Below are positions 11,690-22,126 of a stretch of 64,000 nucleotides of DNA, piece after piece. Under the pieces are notes generated by a model. The model was not told where the DNA came from. It worked only from the letters and a program-made list of their open reading frames with translations, and did not search any database. Every line of letters begins with the position of its first letter. Within the stretch, counting starts at the first letter, position 1. This DNA is from Hymenopus coronatus (lineage: Eukaryota; Arthropoda; Insecta; Mantodea; Hymenopodidae): contig CM060884.1 of NCBI GenBank assembly GCA_030762935.1, forward strand, positions 71,513,196 through 71,577,195. The letters run 5' to 3'. Made by a program: the position numbers and the translations under genes.

Positions 11690-11925
11690 GTTCAGAGGGT
11701 GCCTATGACGTTTTAGTTAAGGCTTGCTTTTCTCCAATTTGAAAACTGAACGACATAAAACTTAAAACTGAAAAGTTATATTCAGTTCAGTTTTCAGCTC
11801 AGTTCAGTTCAGTTGCCTGTGCTTCAGTGCTTTCGTAGAAAACTGAACTGAAAACTGCACTCATTAAGCTGGCTGAAGAATGGTTCAGAAGGTTGCATGG
11901 CAGTGAGGAAAATGTGATGGTTTTT
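11690..11925 (+). repeat. ACTGAA-rich dispersed repeat, copy 2
   Basis: Starts with CAGAGGGTGCCTATGACG and GCTTGCTTTTCTCC, then CTGAAAAC and GTTCAGTTCAGTT tracts, then GGTTGCATGGCAGTGAGG. It is longer than copy 1. Confidence 0.7.
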
Positions 11926-12004
11926 GGTTGATGAATTAACAAATCGTACTGATAGTGAGCAAAGTTGTAAGAAACGCTGTGAGGGGCATTACATGTTTGC
12001 TAAT

Positions 12005-12240
12005 CGTAGTTCAGAGGGTGCCTATGAAGTTTTGGTTAAGGGCTTGCTTTCCTCTAATCTGAAAGCTGAACTGAACTGAAAACTGAAACTTAATATTTTT
12101 TAGTTCGGAAAACGTGCTCACGAACTCTGCCATTGTTTGTATTGGAAGTGCTTTCTTCCGGCTGAACTGAACTGAAAACTCAATCTTTCCATTCTCGTTT
12201 GTCACTAGAAATTTTAAGTTTTCCACTAGAAATCTAGGCG
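12005..12240 (+). repeat. ACTGAA-rich dispersed repeat, copy 3
   Basis: Repeats CAGAGGGTGCCTATGAAG, GCTTGCTTTCCTCTAATCTG and CTGAACTGAACTGAAAACTG. Three copies within 1.3 kb suggest local duplication. Confidence 0.7.
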
Positions 12241-12261
12241 GCAAAAATTACGTTGGAAGTT

Positions 12262-13091
12262 GTTTTTACTTTCTCTACACGTACTTTGTACATAATGTGT
12301 AGAGAAGGTATTGTAATGCACCCAGAAATTCGATACTGAGATTTCACCGGAAATATATGTTTTGGGTCCCACTGATCCCAGAAAAAGCATTTTTGGGAGA
12401 AGGTCCCTGAATGCATAGGTGCGTGTGTGTGTCTGTGGACAGCTAGGTATTTAAGTATCTCCCAAGGATGAGACACGAAGATTTTCAAGAAAATCCGTCC
12501 GCCCCCAACTACCCTTTACATGAGCAATTTTTCTAAACTTTGATTTTCTCAAAAATGGCTCGAATGATTTTGATTATTAATATCGTATGTTAAAGATATT
12601 TATTTGGCAAATAAAATGTACATCTTGAACTTTCTGGGAATCTCCCCTGAAGACTACTTTATTCTGGATGAATTTTACAGAATTTTGTATAACTGGCTTA
12701 GCGTAAGAGATGAAGGAAAACTTACTGAACAGAAAATGTCGAGCTCAATAAAACACACAATTTATGTTATATACATTTTTTCTTGGAGTGGATCGTTTTT
12801 GAGATATTTTTTGTTATTGGTTGCAGTTTAAAAAAAAATACACTTTTCTCATACGGTAATTTGTCTCCTGTCCATAGAAACAAAGGAACTTCAGACATAT
12901 AGCAACCAGCCTTTGACTATCCCTTTAATCTATACTACTCCCTTATTTCCCTTCTACTTACAAGGAAGCAACTAATAAGATTAATTCTGCTAATTTTTTT
13001 CCTCGATCAGCATGAAGTAAAAAGGAAGCATAAGCTTTTTAACAATGATTTGTTGCAGAAATGTAATCAAATGAGAATGGAACACATCAGA
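12262..13091 (-). mobile_element. PHR element, near-complete minus copy
   Basis: The left end TTTTTACTTTCTCTACACG follows non-PHR sequence and the right end is GGAACACATCAGA. The flanks are not PHR on either side, which makes this a useful copy for defining true termini. Confidence 0.85.
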
Positions 13092-13446
13092 TTGTTTGCT
13101 GTTGTAGTGCTTTGTTGAATACTTATTCCCGTAATTAATGACAGCACCGTTTTTAGAACGAGAGAGGAGAGAAATGAAAATTTGGCAACGATTGCTTGAA
13201 GCAGCAATATACTTTGTGTGTATTTAGCAAGCAGTCGCCACAGCAACAGGTTTTCCCAATAGTTAAATGGAATGAAAGGATATCATTGTGAGGTTGGCTG
13301 AGTTTGATAATAGCGGCGAGAGAGGCTGAATAAGAATTTGGGCTGTAATTTCCCGCACTTACTTATTTGCGGCAGCAGGAAATCCCCTTATCACATTTTA
13401 TTTCTTGTGATTCACCACACAACGGCACACAAATTCGATCTTCTCC
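13092..13446. other. unassigned sequence, no gene seen
   Basis: Non-repetitive within this window and without a notable ORF. It supplies the target site for the SINE that follows. Confidence 0.45.
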
Positions 13447-13458
13447 TGATGGCTTAAA

Positions 13459-13739
13459 TGGAAATGGCCTGTTATTTATGGACGCTCTTTAACTGCTTTT
13501 TTGGTTCTCAGCGTCCCATTCTATATTGGGCGTGAAAGATCGCTTAATTTTGCTCAGAGGCCTCTCTTATCAAGCTTGAGGTTCTTTTACGTGCCGTAAA
13601 TCTACGACACGGGACCCACAGCTTTACTTCCCTTCCGAAGGAAGCCATGCTAAGGATTTTTACGTCCTCCGCCGGGTTTGAACCCGCGACCTTGGGTATA
13701 TGAGGTTAGCATGGTAACCATTACACCACGGAGGGCGAT
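13459..13739 (-). mobile_element. tRNA-derived SINE-A, complete, with target-site duplication
   Basis: Read in reverse, it opens GCCCTCCGTGGTGTAATGG (box A-like TGGTGTAATGG) and continues to CGCGGGTTCAAACCC (box B), giving a Pol III promoter in a tRNA-like head. The body contains CGTAAATCTACGACACGGG and the tail is GAGCGTCCATAAATAAC. The 12-bp duplication TGATGGCTTAAA flanks it at 13447-13458 and 13740-13751. This is a SINE and not a working tRNA gene. Confidence 0.9.
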
Positions 13740-13766
13740 TGATGGCTTAAAGCATATCATTTAAAA

Positions 13767-14610
13767 TCTGGTGTGTTTCATTCATATGACTTTCTCTACA
13801 TCTCTGCAATAAATCATTGTTAAAAAGCTTATGTTTCTATTTATTTTATGCTAATTGAGAACCACTTGCTTCCTTGTCCATAGAAGCGAAATAAGGGAGT
13901 AAGTACCATTGGTTAAAGTGATAGTCAAAAGCTGGTTGTTATATAAGTGAAGTTCTTTGTTTGTATGAACAGGAGTTGACAAATTCCTGTAGCTGAAACC
14001 ATAAACAACGAATATATAAAAAACGACCAACTCCACGAGAAAATGTGTATAACATAAATGTTGTGTTTTAATGTACTCTACATTTTGTGTGTGGTAATAT
14101 TTTGTCCATCTCTTACGGTTTAGCAGTTATGCAAAATTTAGTAAAATTCATCCAGAATAAAGTAGTCTTCAGAGGCTATTCCCAGGTAATTCAAGATATA
14201 CATATTATTTGTCAGGTAAATATATTTAATGTACGATATTTTAATCAAAATCCTTAGAGCAATTTTTGAGAAAATTAAAATTTTCAAAAAAGTTCCATGT
14301 AAAGGGAATTTGGGTGTGGGGGGATTTTCTTGATTGCATCCTTGCAAGACACTAAACTTAAATACGAAGTTTGGTGTTTAACGGTCGTTTCGTTTTTGAG
14401 ATATGATGTCCATAAACACACACACACACACATACACACACACACACGCACGCACGCGCACACACACAGAGACTTGTTTCCAGAAATGCTTTTTCTGGAT
14501 TCAGGGGGACCCAAAACATATTTTCGGTGAAATATGGGTATCGAATTTTTGGGTGCATTACAATACCTTCCCTATACAGTAGTGTGTAGTATGTGTAGAG
14601 AAAGTAAAAA
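13767..14610 (+). mobile_element. PHR element, near-complete plus copy
   Basis: TCTGGTGTGTTTC head, CA/CG microsatellite at about 14415-14468, T-tract before CTGGATTCAGGGGG, and the end TGTAGAGAAAGTAAAAA. Confidence 0.85.
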
Positions 14611-14611
14611 T

Positions 14612-14978
14612 GTAGATCTCGTTAAAATACATAATTTATGGAATACAGTTGTTTTTCGTGTAGTTGAACTTTTTAGATATTGCTTGGCATTGGTTTGAAT
14701 TTTAAAATACTTATACCTTTCTTATAAGGGGATTTATCAACTCCTGGCCATACAAACGCAGTAACTTCAATCACATAGCGACCAACTTTTAAAAGATTTG
14801 ACGATCGCTTTAGCCTATGGTACTTCTTTATTTTCCTGCTCCTTGCAAGAAAGCAAGTAAAATACAATTTCTGCTAGTTTTTCCTTGATTATCTTGAACT
14901 AAATACCAAAATAGGGGTTCTTTTAATAATATTTGTAGCAGAGATGTAGACAAAGTTGTGTGAATGAAGCACATTAGG
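14612..14978 (-). mobile_element. PHR element, 5'-half fragment, minus
   Basis: Starts inside the family at TGTAGATCTCGTTAAAA, next to an A-run, and runs to GAAGCACATTAGG. The break at the A-run is where the preceding plus copy ends. Confidence 0.75.
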
Positions 14979-15440
14979 TTTTTTTTTTTTTTTGTATTGT
15001 TTCTCTGTCTATAAATACAGCTTATATTTTTACCATCTGACAAACCATCAATTTAACTGTGGGTGAGTCTGCAATAACTAGTGTTTGTTAGTAGTATTTG
15101 CCTGCGTTATTTTCAAACACTAGTGAAATGCGGTTTGAAATATTTACTAAGTGTTTACGTTAGAGTTAATGGAGAGCGCTAAGTAAACTCTAACAATATT
15201 TGTTTTCATTTCTGAAACGTTAATTATCTGTTCATGCAATGGAATATGCTTTCAGCTTAATGTATTTACACAAATTATGTTAGAGTAAAGTACTACTGCT
15301 TACGTACCAGGTGGTTCAACTGCCCCGGTGTCCGGCGTGTGCAGACATCCCTTCGTGAGTTAAAAGTGCTGCAGAACTCAACGGGGCTTTTCCAAGTTAA
15401 AACCAGTAATTGTAGAACTGGCTGTGCGCTCTTCGTTATA
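14979..15440. other. unassigned sequence, no gene seen
   Basis: Starts with a T-run and then non-repetitive sequence up to a mariner terminal repeat. No supported coding region. Confidence 0.45.
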
Positions 15441-16112
15441 CGAGGGTTGGGGAAAAAGTCATAGTAACTAGCTTTTTTCTTGTAGATATGTGAACGGATC
15501 ACAAATATATATGTGTCCTGTAGAAGTTCTGCAAGCATAGTGTGTATGCAGAACAATAAATGACTCTGCGATAGCTGGTAGTAGCGCAGCGAGGACTGTG
15601 AAATCAGTCAGTTGGTGAGTGTCGTGCGAGATGGAAGTAACCCGTGTTGAGCAGCGCGCTTACATTAAAATAGCCGTACTCCGGAGATGGAATGTCACAG
15701 TGAATTATTGGAAACCCTTGAGAATAATGCCCTACCATACCGGACAGTAGCACGGTGAGTAGGAAAGTGTCAGCAAGGACGTTGTCAACCATAGATGAGC
15801 AACGTTCGGGACTACTTGTCAGTGTGCGGACCGACGTGGCAGTGACAATAGTAGGGGACTACTTTGAGGGTCTTTAGGCCCAGGGTTGTCATACCAACTT
15901 ATATGTACTGTGTTGTCATTCTTTTGCGCCATGAAGGCCTTATTGCGCTGTATACTACCGTAATAAATTAGAGTGTTACGATATTCAGTGCTATTCATTG
16001 TCCACTCATATAGTTAACACCTGTTCCTTTTGTCTGTATATGTCACATTTTTCAACCGGACTGGTATCTTCAAGAAAATAAATAGTTGCCATGACTTTTG
16101 CCCCAACCCTCG
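15441..16112 (+). mobile_element. internally deleted mariner element with both terminal inverted repeats
   Basis: Left end CGAGGGTTGGGGAAAAAGTC and right end GACTTTTGCCCCAACCCTCG are inverted repeats, each flanked by TA as expected for Tc1/mariner insertion. At ~672 bp it is about half the usual ~1.3-kb mariner, so the element is internally deleted and non-autonomous. It contains a damaged N-terminal transposase stretch (see 15631-15840). It lies 68 bp left of a second mariner relic. Confidence 0.85.
15631..15840 (+). pseudogene. mariner transposase N-terminal remnant
   Basis: The ATG at 15631 opens MEVTRVEQRAYIKIAVLR, the typical start of the mariner helix-turn-helix DNA-binding region. Frameshifts and a stop follow within about 45 codons, for example after MPYHTGQ. 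The catalytic D,D34D domain is absent. The remnant lies inside terminal repeats that would once have been its binding sites. It cannot encode an active transposase. The family assignment rests on the N-terminal motif plus the terminal repeats. Confidence 0.7.
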
Positions 16113-16180
16113 TATATCTCTGACTTATCGCGGAGACGGCAAGGCGGATCATGCTCATTAAAAGGAGTAAATCGAAGGTA

Positions 16181-17260
16181 CGAGGATCATTTAATAAGTC
16201 CATAGTAAAAACTAATAAAATACACATTATTTTTGTTAGACTTTTCTTTTTTCTTTTTTCAAATTATTTCCTTTCAGCTCGATACACCTTTCCCAGCGTT
16301 TCTCCAACTGTTTTAAGCCTTCCAAAAAGTGGGATTTCACAAGGTCAAAGAAATAGGCATCTGTTTGGGAGATGGCCTCTTCGTTAGCCGTGAATCGTTT
16401 TCCGCCGAGCCACTTTTTCAGCCTGGAAAGAAAAAAGTTACTGGGGACCAAATCTAGTGAATACGGTGGATGTAGTAGTAATTAGAAGCTTAATTCTACA
16501 ATTTTCGCCATCGATACTGCGCAGGATGGAAGAGAATTTTTTGTTTGCCAGGCGAGGGTATCTGTCTTGTTTTTCTTCATTTCACGGTGCAATAATGATG
16601 CATAATGCTCTCCATTTATCCTTCTTTTTTTGCAAGTAATCGGAGCCGGTTCTCCTTTAAAAACCCACTGTTTCGACTGTACCTTTGTCTCTGAAGTGTA
16701 TTAGTATGTCAATATTTCATCCACAGCTATGAATCGAAGCAGAAACTCACCAGAATTGCGAGGGCAATGTACCAAACCAGCTTCCGAATCGATCACACAA
16801 TTACGTTTATTCTCCATGAGATCAAACGCGGCACCCAACTTGCTTAGACCTTTGTCAGATTTAATTTTTGGTGCACTGTACCTTGTGATAATTCTACTCT
16901 TTCATGAACTTTGATTTTTCGATCGCTCAAAACTATATCCTGGATTTTGTCAATCATTTCGGGAAAGATGTTCCTCATTTGTAGATGTACGGCCACGTTT
17001 AAATTCTTTTATCCAATTGTAAATTGTTGCAAACGCAGGAGCAGATGTGCCATGAACTTCATGCAACTAAGCTTTTATCTCTTTCGGTATTAAGTATTTT
17101 AAATAGAGGTTGTTTTATTCGCCGCATAAGACCCCCCCCCCATCTATCTAAAGAAGCACAGGATTGTTGATTCAGTCACCTATGGCAGCGAAACCACATA
17201 ATGGATATAGTTGAAACTTCAACTGCCATCCAGTAGGAGACTACATAAAAACTTTTTCGA
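16181..17260 (-). pseudogene. mariner transposase relic (irritans-like), copy 1
   Basis: On the minus strand the C-terminal catalytic part reads VPSNFFLSRLKKWLGGKRFT, NEEAISQTDAYF and LEKRWERCIELKG (about 16240-16450). This matches the region around the third catalytic Asp of D,D34D mariner transposases, with that Asp itself read as Asn in SNFF. The N-terminal FATIYNWIKEFKRGRTSTNE piece is at about 16960-17040. Many frameshifts and stops lie between. A left end CGAGGATCATTTAATAAGTCC next to TA is visible, but the right end is not clear. The relic is a fossil, similar in sequence order to 22127-23160. Confidence 0.8.
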
Positions 17261-17398
17261 TTCTAGAGCGTTTACGCTCTACCGCGAAAGAGCCGCGGGA
17301 TCGAATGGGCATGGATCTTTATTGTTGTGTGTTTCTGTGTTTGTGTTCCATGTAAGTTCTCTCTTCCCTGATGAATAATTAGGTTAAGCCTGAAGACC

Positions 17399-18253
17399 AT
17401 CACTTTCTCTACATCTCTGCAACAAATTATTGCTAGAAAGCTTATGCTTCTATTTACTAAATACTAATCGAGAAAAAAATTAGCAGAAATAGTCTTATTA
17501 CTTGCTTCCTTGTAAGTAGAAGAGAAATAAGGGAGTACCATAGGTTAAACTGATAGTCAAAAGCTGGTCGCTATGTGAGCGAAGTTCTTGTCTGTATGGA
17601 CAGGAGTTGACAAAGTCCTTTGTGAGAAAAGTATACGTTTTTTAAAGCTGAAACCAAAAACAAACAATATCTCAGTAACGATCAACTCTACGAGAAAAAT
17701 GCATATAAAATAAATTGTGTGTTTTAAAGCGCTCTACATTTTTAGTAGCAAGTTTTTGTCCATCTCTTACGGCTTAGCAGTTATGCATAATTCAGTAAAA
17801 TTCATCCATAATAAAATAGTCTTCAGAGCCTATTCCCAAAAACTTCAAGATATATATTTTATTTGCCAGGTAAATATCTTTCATAAACTGTATTTTAATC
17901 AAAATTATTACATCAGTTTTTGTAAAAATCAACATTTTCGAAATAAAGTTCCATGTAAAGGGTAGTTTGGAGTGGGGGGATCTTTCTCAAAATCTTCATG
18001 TTGCATCCGTGGAAGATAATATACATGAATACCAACTTTAGTATTTTATCAACTTTTCGTCTTTGAGGTATCGTGTTCACAGACACATGGACACACACAC
18101 ACACACACGGACATTTTGCTAAAAATTCTTTTTTTGGATACAGGGAACCCTAAAACATATATTTCCGGTGAAATCTCGGTATCGAATTTTTGGGTTAAGT
18201 GCAATACCTTCTCTATACACGATGTACATAGTACGTTTAGAGAAAGTAAAAAT
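17399..18253 (+). mobile_element. PHR element, near-complete plus copy
   Basis: The first ~15 bp of the head are altered; ACTTTCTCTACATCTCTGC and all inner blocks are present, ending TTTAGAGAAAGTAAAAA. Confidence 0.8.
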
Positions 18254-18265
18254 GTTTTTGTGTAT

Positions 18266-18371
18266 TCAGGTTATTTCCAGTGAAATCTCAGTATAGAATT
18301 TTTGGATCTAATACGACACCTCCTCTATACGCTATGCACATAGTACGTATAGAGAAAGTGGAAATGTTTAT
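18266..18371 (+). mobile_element. PHR element, extra 3' end
   Basis: A second 3' end (GAAATCTCAGTATAGAATTTTTGG, CTATGCACATAGTACGTATAGAG) directly follows a complete copy in the same direction, so the 3' end is duplicated in tandem. Confidence 0.75.
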
Positions 18372-18510
18372 ATCTGTGAATCTGTATCAGCCAATATGGA
18401 CGAGTCTTCCACTACCTTGGCAAATCCGTTTCAGATCTCTGTCTATGCTGGTTGTTCAGTTATACTACATTATTTGTCACCACGTACCGCCATTTGGTTT
18501 TTAAACGCAG

Positions 18511-18785
18511 AAAAAGTCCGAACTGGTGAAATTATCGACGAATTGTTTCAGTGCATGGGGAAGGTGTGATGAATGATGGAAACGTGCCTAAGTGCTGGAG
18601 ACTGTTCGATGAAGGAAGCACGAATGCTCATGTTGACGATGGAACAGGATGATGTACTGTCATCGGTGAAGGGTTGACTCAGAAAATGAATGAGAGAATT
18701 CGTGAATACAGGCGCTTCCCTATTGCCGAGTTTCATCACCATTTTCCTGAACTTTCAAGGTCATTAATTTATGAAGTTATATGTT
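18511..18785 (+). pseudogene. mariner-type transposase N-terminal relic
   Basis: Across frameshifts the plus strand reads KVRTGEIIDELFQ, RLFDEGSTNAHVDD and then LTQKMNERIREYRRF, FHHHFPELSRSLIYEV. The order follows the second half of a mariner DNA-binding region (linker with VH-DD, then a KV-ER-REN-RF type helix and a F-ISRSL-EIV type helix). The relic is cut by a PHR fragment at 18790. No catalytic region follows. It is a different lineage from the relics at 16181 and 50562. Confidence 0.6.
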
Positions 18786-18789
18786 ACTT

Positions 18790-18909
18790 GACTACTTTCT
18801 CTACACGTATTATGTACACAATGTATAAAGAAGATATTGTATACCACTCAAAAAATCTATATCGATATTTCACGGAAAATACATGTTTTGGAGCCCTCCA
18901 GAATGAAAA
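18790..18909 (-). mobile_element. PHR element, 3' end, minus, interrupted at internal A-run
   Basis: ACTTTCTCTACACGTATTATG palindrome end through GGAGCCCTCCAGAATG and an A-run, where a plus copy begins. Confidence 0.75.
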
Positions 18910-18913
18910 AAAA

Positions 18914-19471
18914 TCTGATATGTTCCATTCACACAACTTCCTCTACATTTCTGCAACAAATTATTGTTAAACAGCTTATTTTTCTGTTTACTTCATTCTA
19001 AAGGGGAAAAAATTAGCAGAAATAGTATTATTACTTGCTTCCTTGTAAGTAGTAGCGAAATAAGGGAGTACCATAGGTTAAAGTGATAGTCAAAAGCTGG
19101 TTGCTATGTGACTGAAGTTCCTTTGTTTGTATGGACAGGAGTTGACAAATTCCTGTATGAGAAAAGTATAAGATTTTAAAGCTGAAACCAATAACAATGA
19201 ATATCTCAAAAACGATGAACTCCACGAAAAAATGTATAAGGCATAAATTGTGTGTTTTACCGTGATCTACATTTTCATGTTGTAAGTTTTTGTCCATCTC
19301 TTACGGTTTAGCAGTTTTGGCATATTCCATAAAATTCGTGCAGAATAAAGTAGTCTCCAGAGGCTATTCCAAGAAAATTCAAGATGTACATTTTGTTTGG
19401 CATGTAAATATCTTACATATAGGAGACTTTAATCAAAATCGTTAGAGCCATTTTTGAGAGAAAGTCAAAAT
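18914..19471 (+). mobile_element. PHR element, 3'-truncated plus copy
   Basis: TCTGATATGTTCCATTCACAC head through GTTAGAGCCATTTTTGAGAG, then lost. It sits in the A-run of the flanking minus copy. Confidence 0.8.
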
Positions 19472-19716
19472 TTTACTTTTCTCATACAGCAATTTGTCAA
19501 CTCTTGTCCATACCAACAAAGGAACTTCAGTCACACAGCAGCCAACTTTTGACTATCGCTTTAACTTATCGTACTCCCTTATTTCGCTTCTACTTACAAG
19601 GAAGGAAGCTTCTGCTTATGTTTTCTCGATTATCATGAAGTAAACGGAAGCAAAAGCTTACTAACAGTAATTTGTTGCAGAGAGGTAGAGAGAGTCACGT
19701 GAATGGAACACTTCAG
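19472..19716 (-). mobile_element. PHR element, 5' part, minus
   Basis: Begins ACTTTTCTCATACAGC and ends GGAACACTTCAGA. It could be the rest of the minus copy that starts at 18790. Confidence 0.75.
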
Positions 19717-20372
19717 ATTTTTTTAAGAATAGTTTATTGAGTAATGTATAGAGAAGGTCATGCTTTTGAAAACATATGAGGTTTTTCTGCTAAAGCTGGT
19801 TTGTAATTGAGCTATTAATGGTAATTGGTTTGGCCCAGACATAGAAACACCATTATTGATTAACATTCTTGGTTTGTGTCGAGGGGATGGATGCAGAAAT
19901 CGATCCACCGCTTGGGTTTCCTGCTCCGCTGCCCTACAAACGGATGCGGTTACGGCAAAGGCTCCTCTGAGACCTTCCGACACTTTAGGATTACAGGAAA
20001 GCAATCAAAATCCGTTATGTGTGCAAACTATTATCCAAATCCTGAATAAGGCCATCATTTTAACTGTGATTTCACGTCCGTTAGCACCAGAGCGATAAAT
20101 AATGATACCAGTTACATTCCTGAGTGGATAAATACACAGGAGGCCATGATATGACAGTTTCCTCTACAAAGTTTTCCTAAAGTGTTTCATAGTTTATTAA
20201 TAAGTCAATAAAAGCTTATAGCCTGTAAATTATTAGTCATAAAGTAGTTAAATACGTAGAAATTAAACTCGTTGCATCGAACAAAGACTTCTTACTGAAT
20301 GGCAGCTAAAGCTTGCAACGGAAAAATACACATAGTCATGACTTCTAAGTATTATCATTTAGAAATAATTAG
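19717..20372. other. unassigned sequence with a weak ORF
   Basis: An 80-codon forward frame (19856-20098) overlaps a longer-looking reverse frame. Neither shows a recognisable domain, signal peptide or repeat. No gene is called. Confidence 0.4.
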
Positions 20373-20383
20373 AATTGAATATT

Positions 20384-20629
20384 TTTTTTTATGTAGTTTA
20401 ACGTCCTTTAACCTGGTTGGTCATATCGGACGATGAATGAAATTGGTGAAATGATGCTCAAATGATCTCGGGGTCCATGAAGCTTAAAGTTACTCGACAT
20501 TCGTCTTCTCAGGATAAGGGAAAACCCCCGAAAAAGCCTTATCCGGGTAAATCACCCTAAGTGAGATTCGAACTCACGACCTTTTGAATGTGATACAGAC
20601 ACTTTACCACCACACTACCCAGGCGGGCT
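20384..20629 (-). mobile_element. tRNA-derived SINE-B, complete, with target-site duplication
   Basis: Read in reverse, it starts AGCCCGCCTGGGTAGTGTGG and contains a tRNA-like head with box B GAGTTCGAATC. The body has TTATCCTGAGAAGACGAATG and the tail is AAAGGACGTTAAACTACAT plus A-run. The 11-bp duplication AATTGAATATT lies at 20373-20383 and 20630-20640. The anticodon-loop region carries GTA in place of CAC seen in other copies (CCTCACATTC), where the head resembles tRNA-Val(CAC). Confidence 0.9.
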
Positions 20630-20656
20630 AATTGAATATTATTGGAAGTTTAAAAG

Positions 20657-21402
20657 TCTGATGTGTTCCATGCACATGGCTTTCTCTACATCTCTGCAAC
20701 AAACTATTGTTAAGAAGCTTATGTTGCTATTTGCTTTATGCATCTTGTTACTTGCTTCCTTGTAAGTAGAAGGGAAATAAGGAAATACCATAGGTTAAAG
20801 TGATATTCAAAAGCTGGTTGCTAAGGGGCTGAAGTTTCTTTGTTTGTATGGACAGGAGTTGACAAATTCCTGTATGAGAAAAGTATAAGTTTTTAAAGCT
20901 GAACCCAATAACAAGGAATATTTAAAAAACGATCATCTCCACGAAGAAAATGTACATATGAAGTGTGTATTTCAGCGTGGTCTACATTTTTTGTGTTATA
21001 CGTCTTTTCCATCCTTTACGGTTTAGCAGTATACAAAATTTCGTAAAATTCATCCAGAATAAAGTGGTCTTCAGAGGCTGTTCCCAGAAAATTCAAGATA
21101 TACAATTTATAGGACATTTTAATCAAACTCGTTAGAGCCACTTTTGAGAAAATCAACATTTTCGATAAAAGTTCCATGTAAAGGGTAATTTGGGGTGGGG
21201 TGATTTTCTTGACAATCTTCGTGTTGCATCCTTGGAAGATACTGAAATTAAATCTTTGGTATCTAATGGACTTTTCGTTTTCGAGCTATACTGCCCACAG
21301 ACACACACAAAACATGTATTTCCGTAGAAATCTGGGTATCAAATTTTTGGGTGCATTACAATACACTCTCTATACACATAGTCGTGTAGAGAAAGTAAAA
21401 AT
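20657..21402 (+). mobile_element. PHR element, plus copy with shortened 3' region
   Basis: TCTGATGTGTTCCATGCACATGG head. The T-tract/GGATTCAGG segment near the 3' end is missing and the palindrome is reduced to CACATAGTCGTGTAGAGAAAG. Confidence 0.8.
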
Positions 21403-21533
21403 AATACTTACTACCTAATAAATATTTTGCTTATGCATGGGATATGTCATAATGAGAAGGTATTCGTCATAGAGCAGAAACAATCTAGTTTCAGTTGGAA
21501 ACTGTATAAAGTAGAGTTATGTTCTTGTGTAAG

Positions 21534-21790
21534 TGGAAATGGCGTGTTCTTTATGGACACTCTTTAACTTCTGTGCTTCTCAGCGGCCCATTCTGTACCG
21601 GGCGTGAAAGACCGCTTAATGTTGCTCAAAGGCCTCTCTATCAGGCTTGAGGTTCTTTTTTGTGCCGTAAATCTACGACACGGGACCAACGGCCATGTCT
21701 TGCTAAGGATTTTTACACCCGAAAAAATCTATCGTCCTCCGCCGGGTTTGAACCCGCGACCTTGGGTATACGGTAACCATTACACCACGG
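21534..21790 (-). mobile_element. tRNA-derived SINE-A, head slightly shortened
   Basis: Reverse strand shows box B CGCGGGTTCAAACCC and the body CGTAAATCTACGACACGGG. The first ~7 bp of the tRNA-like head and about 14 bp near the anticodon region are missing. No convincing target-site duplication. Confidence 0.85.
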
Positions 21791-21949
21791 AATGTGTACA
21801 AAAGCTCAAAACGAAGCATAATTATGTTGTAAATTGTAGTCAGAATAGTTGTATGAATACATTTGTAAGTGAACTGGTGCTCATCTGCCAAAAGGATTCA
21901 TAAGTTCAGACAAATGAAATCAGCTTTCATAGCAAATGAGATGCAATTT

Positions 21950-22126
21950 TGTTTTTACTTTCTTTACGCGTACGGTGTAGGTACATAGTAAATCTCGGAA
22001 TCGAATTTTTGACTGGAATGCAATACATTCCCTATACACTATTACATAATACTCATACATAAAGAGAAGGTAAACATGTAAAATATTGCATTCACATGAC
22101 TACCTATTCTGCAACAAATTATTCTT
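21950..22126 (+). mobile_element. PHR element, 3' end followed by a 5' end
   Basis: A decayed 3' end (ATCTCGGAATCGAATTTTTG, GAGAAGGTAAACATG) is followed by a decayed 5' start (TTGCATTCACATGACTACC, TGCAACAAATTATT), the head-to-tail junction also seen at 613 and 59276. Confidence 0.65.

Noticed and set aside
13670..13739. tRNA-like sequence with box A and box B as a tRNA gene
   Set aside because: It is the head of SINE-A, with a fixed body and tail and target-site duplications. The anticodon arm does not fold properly.
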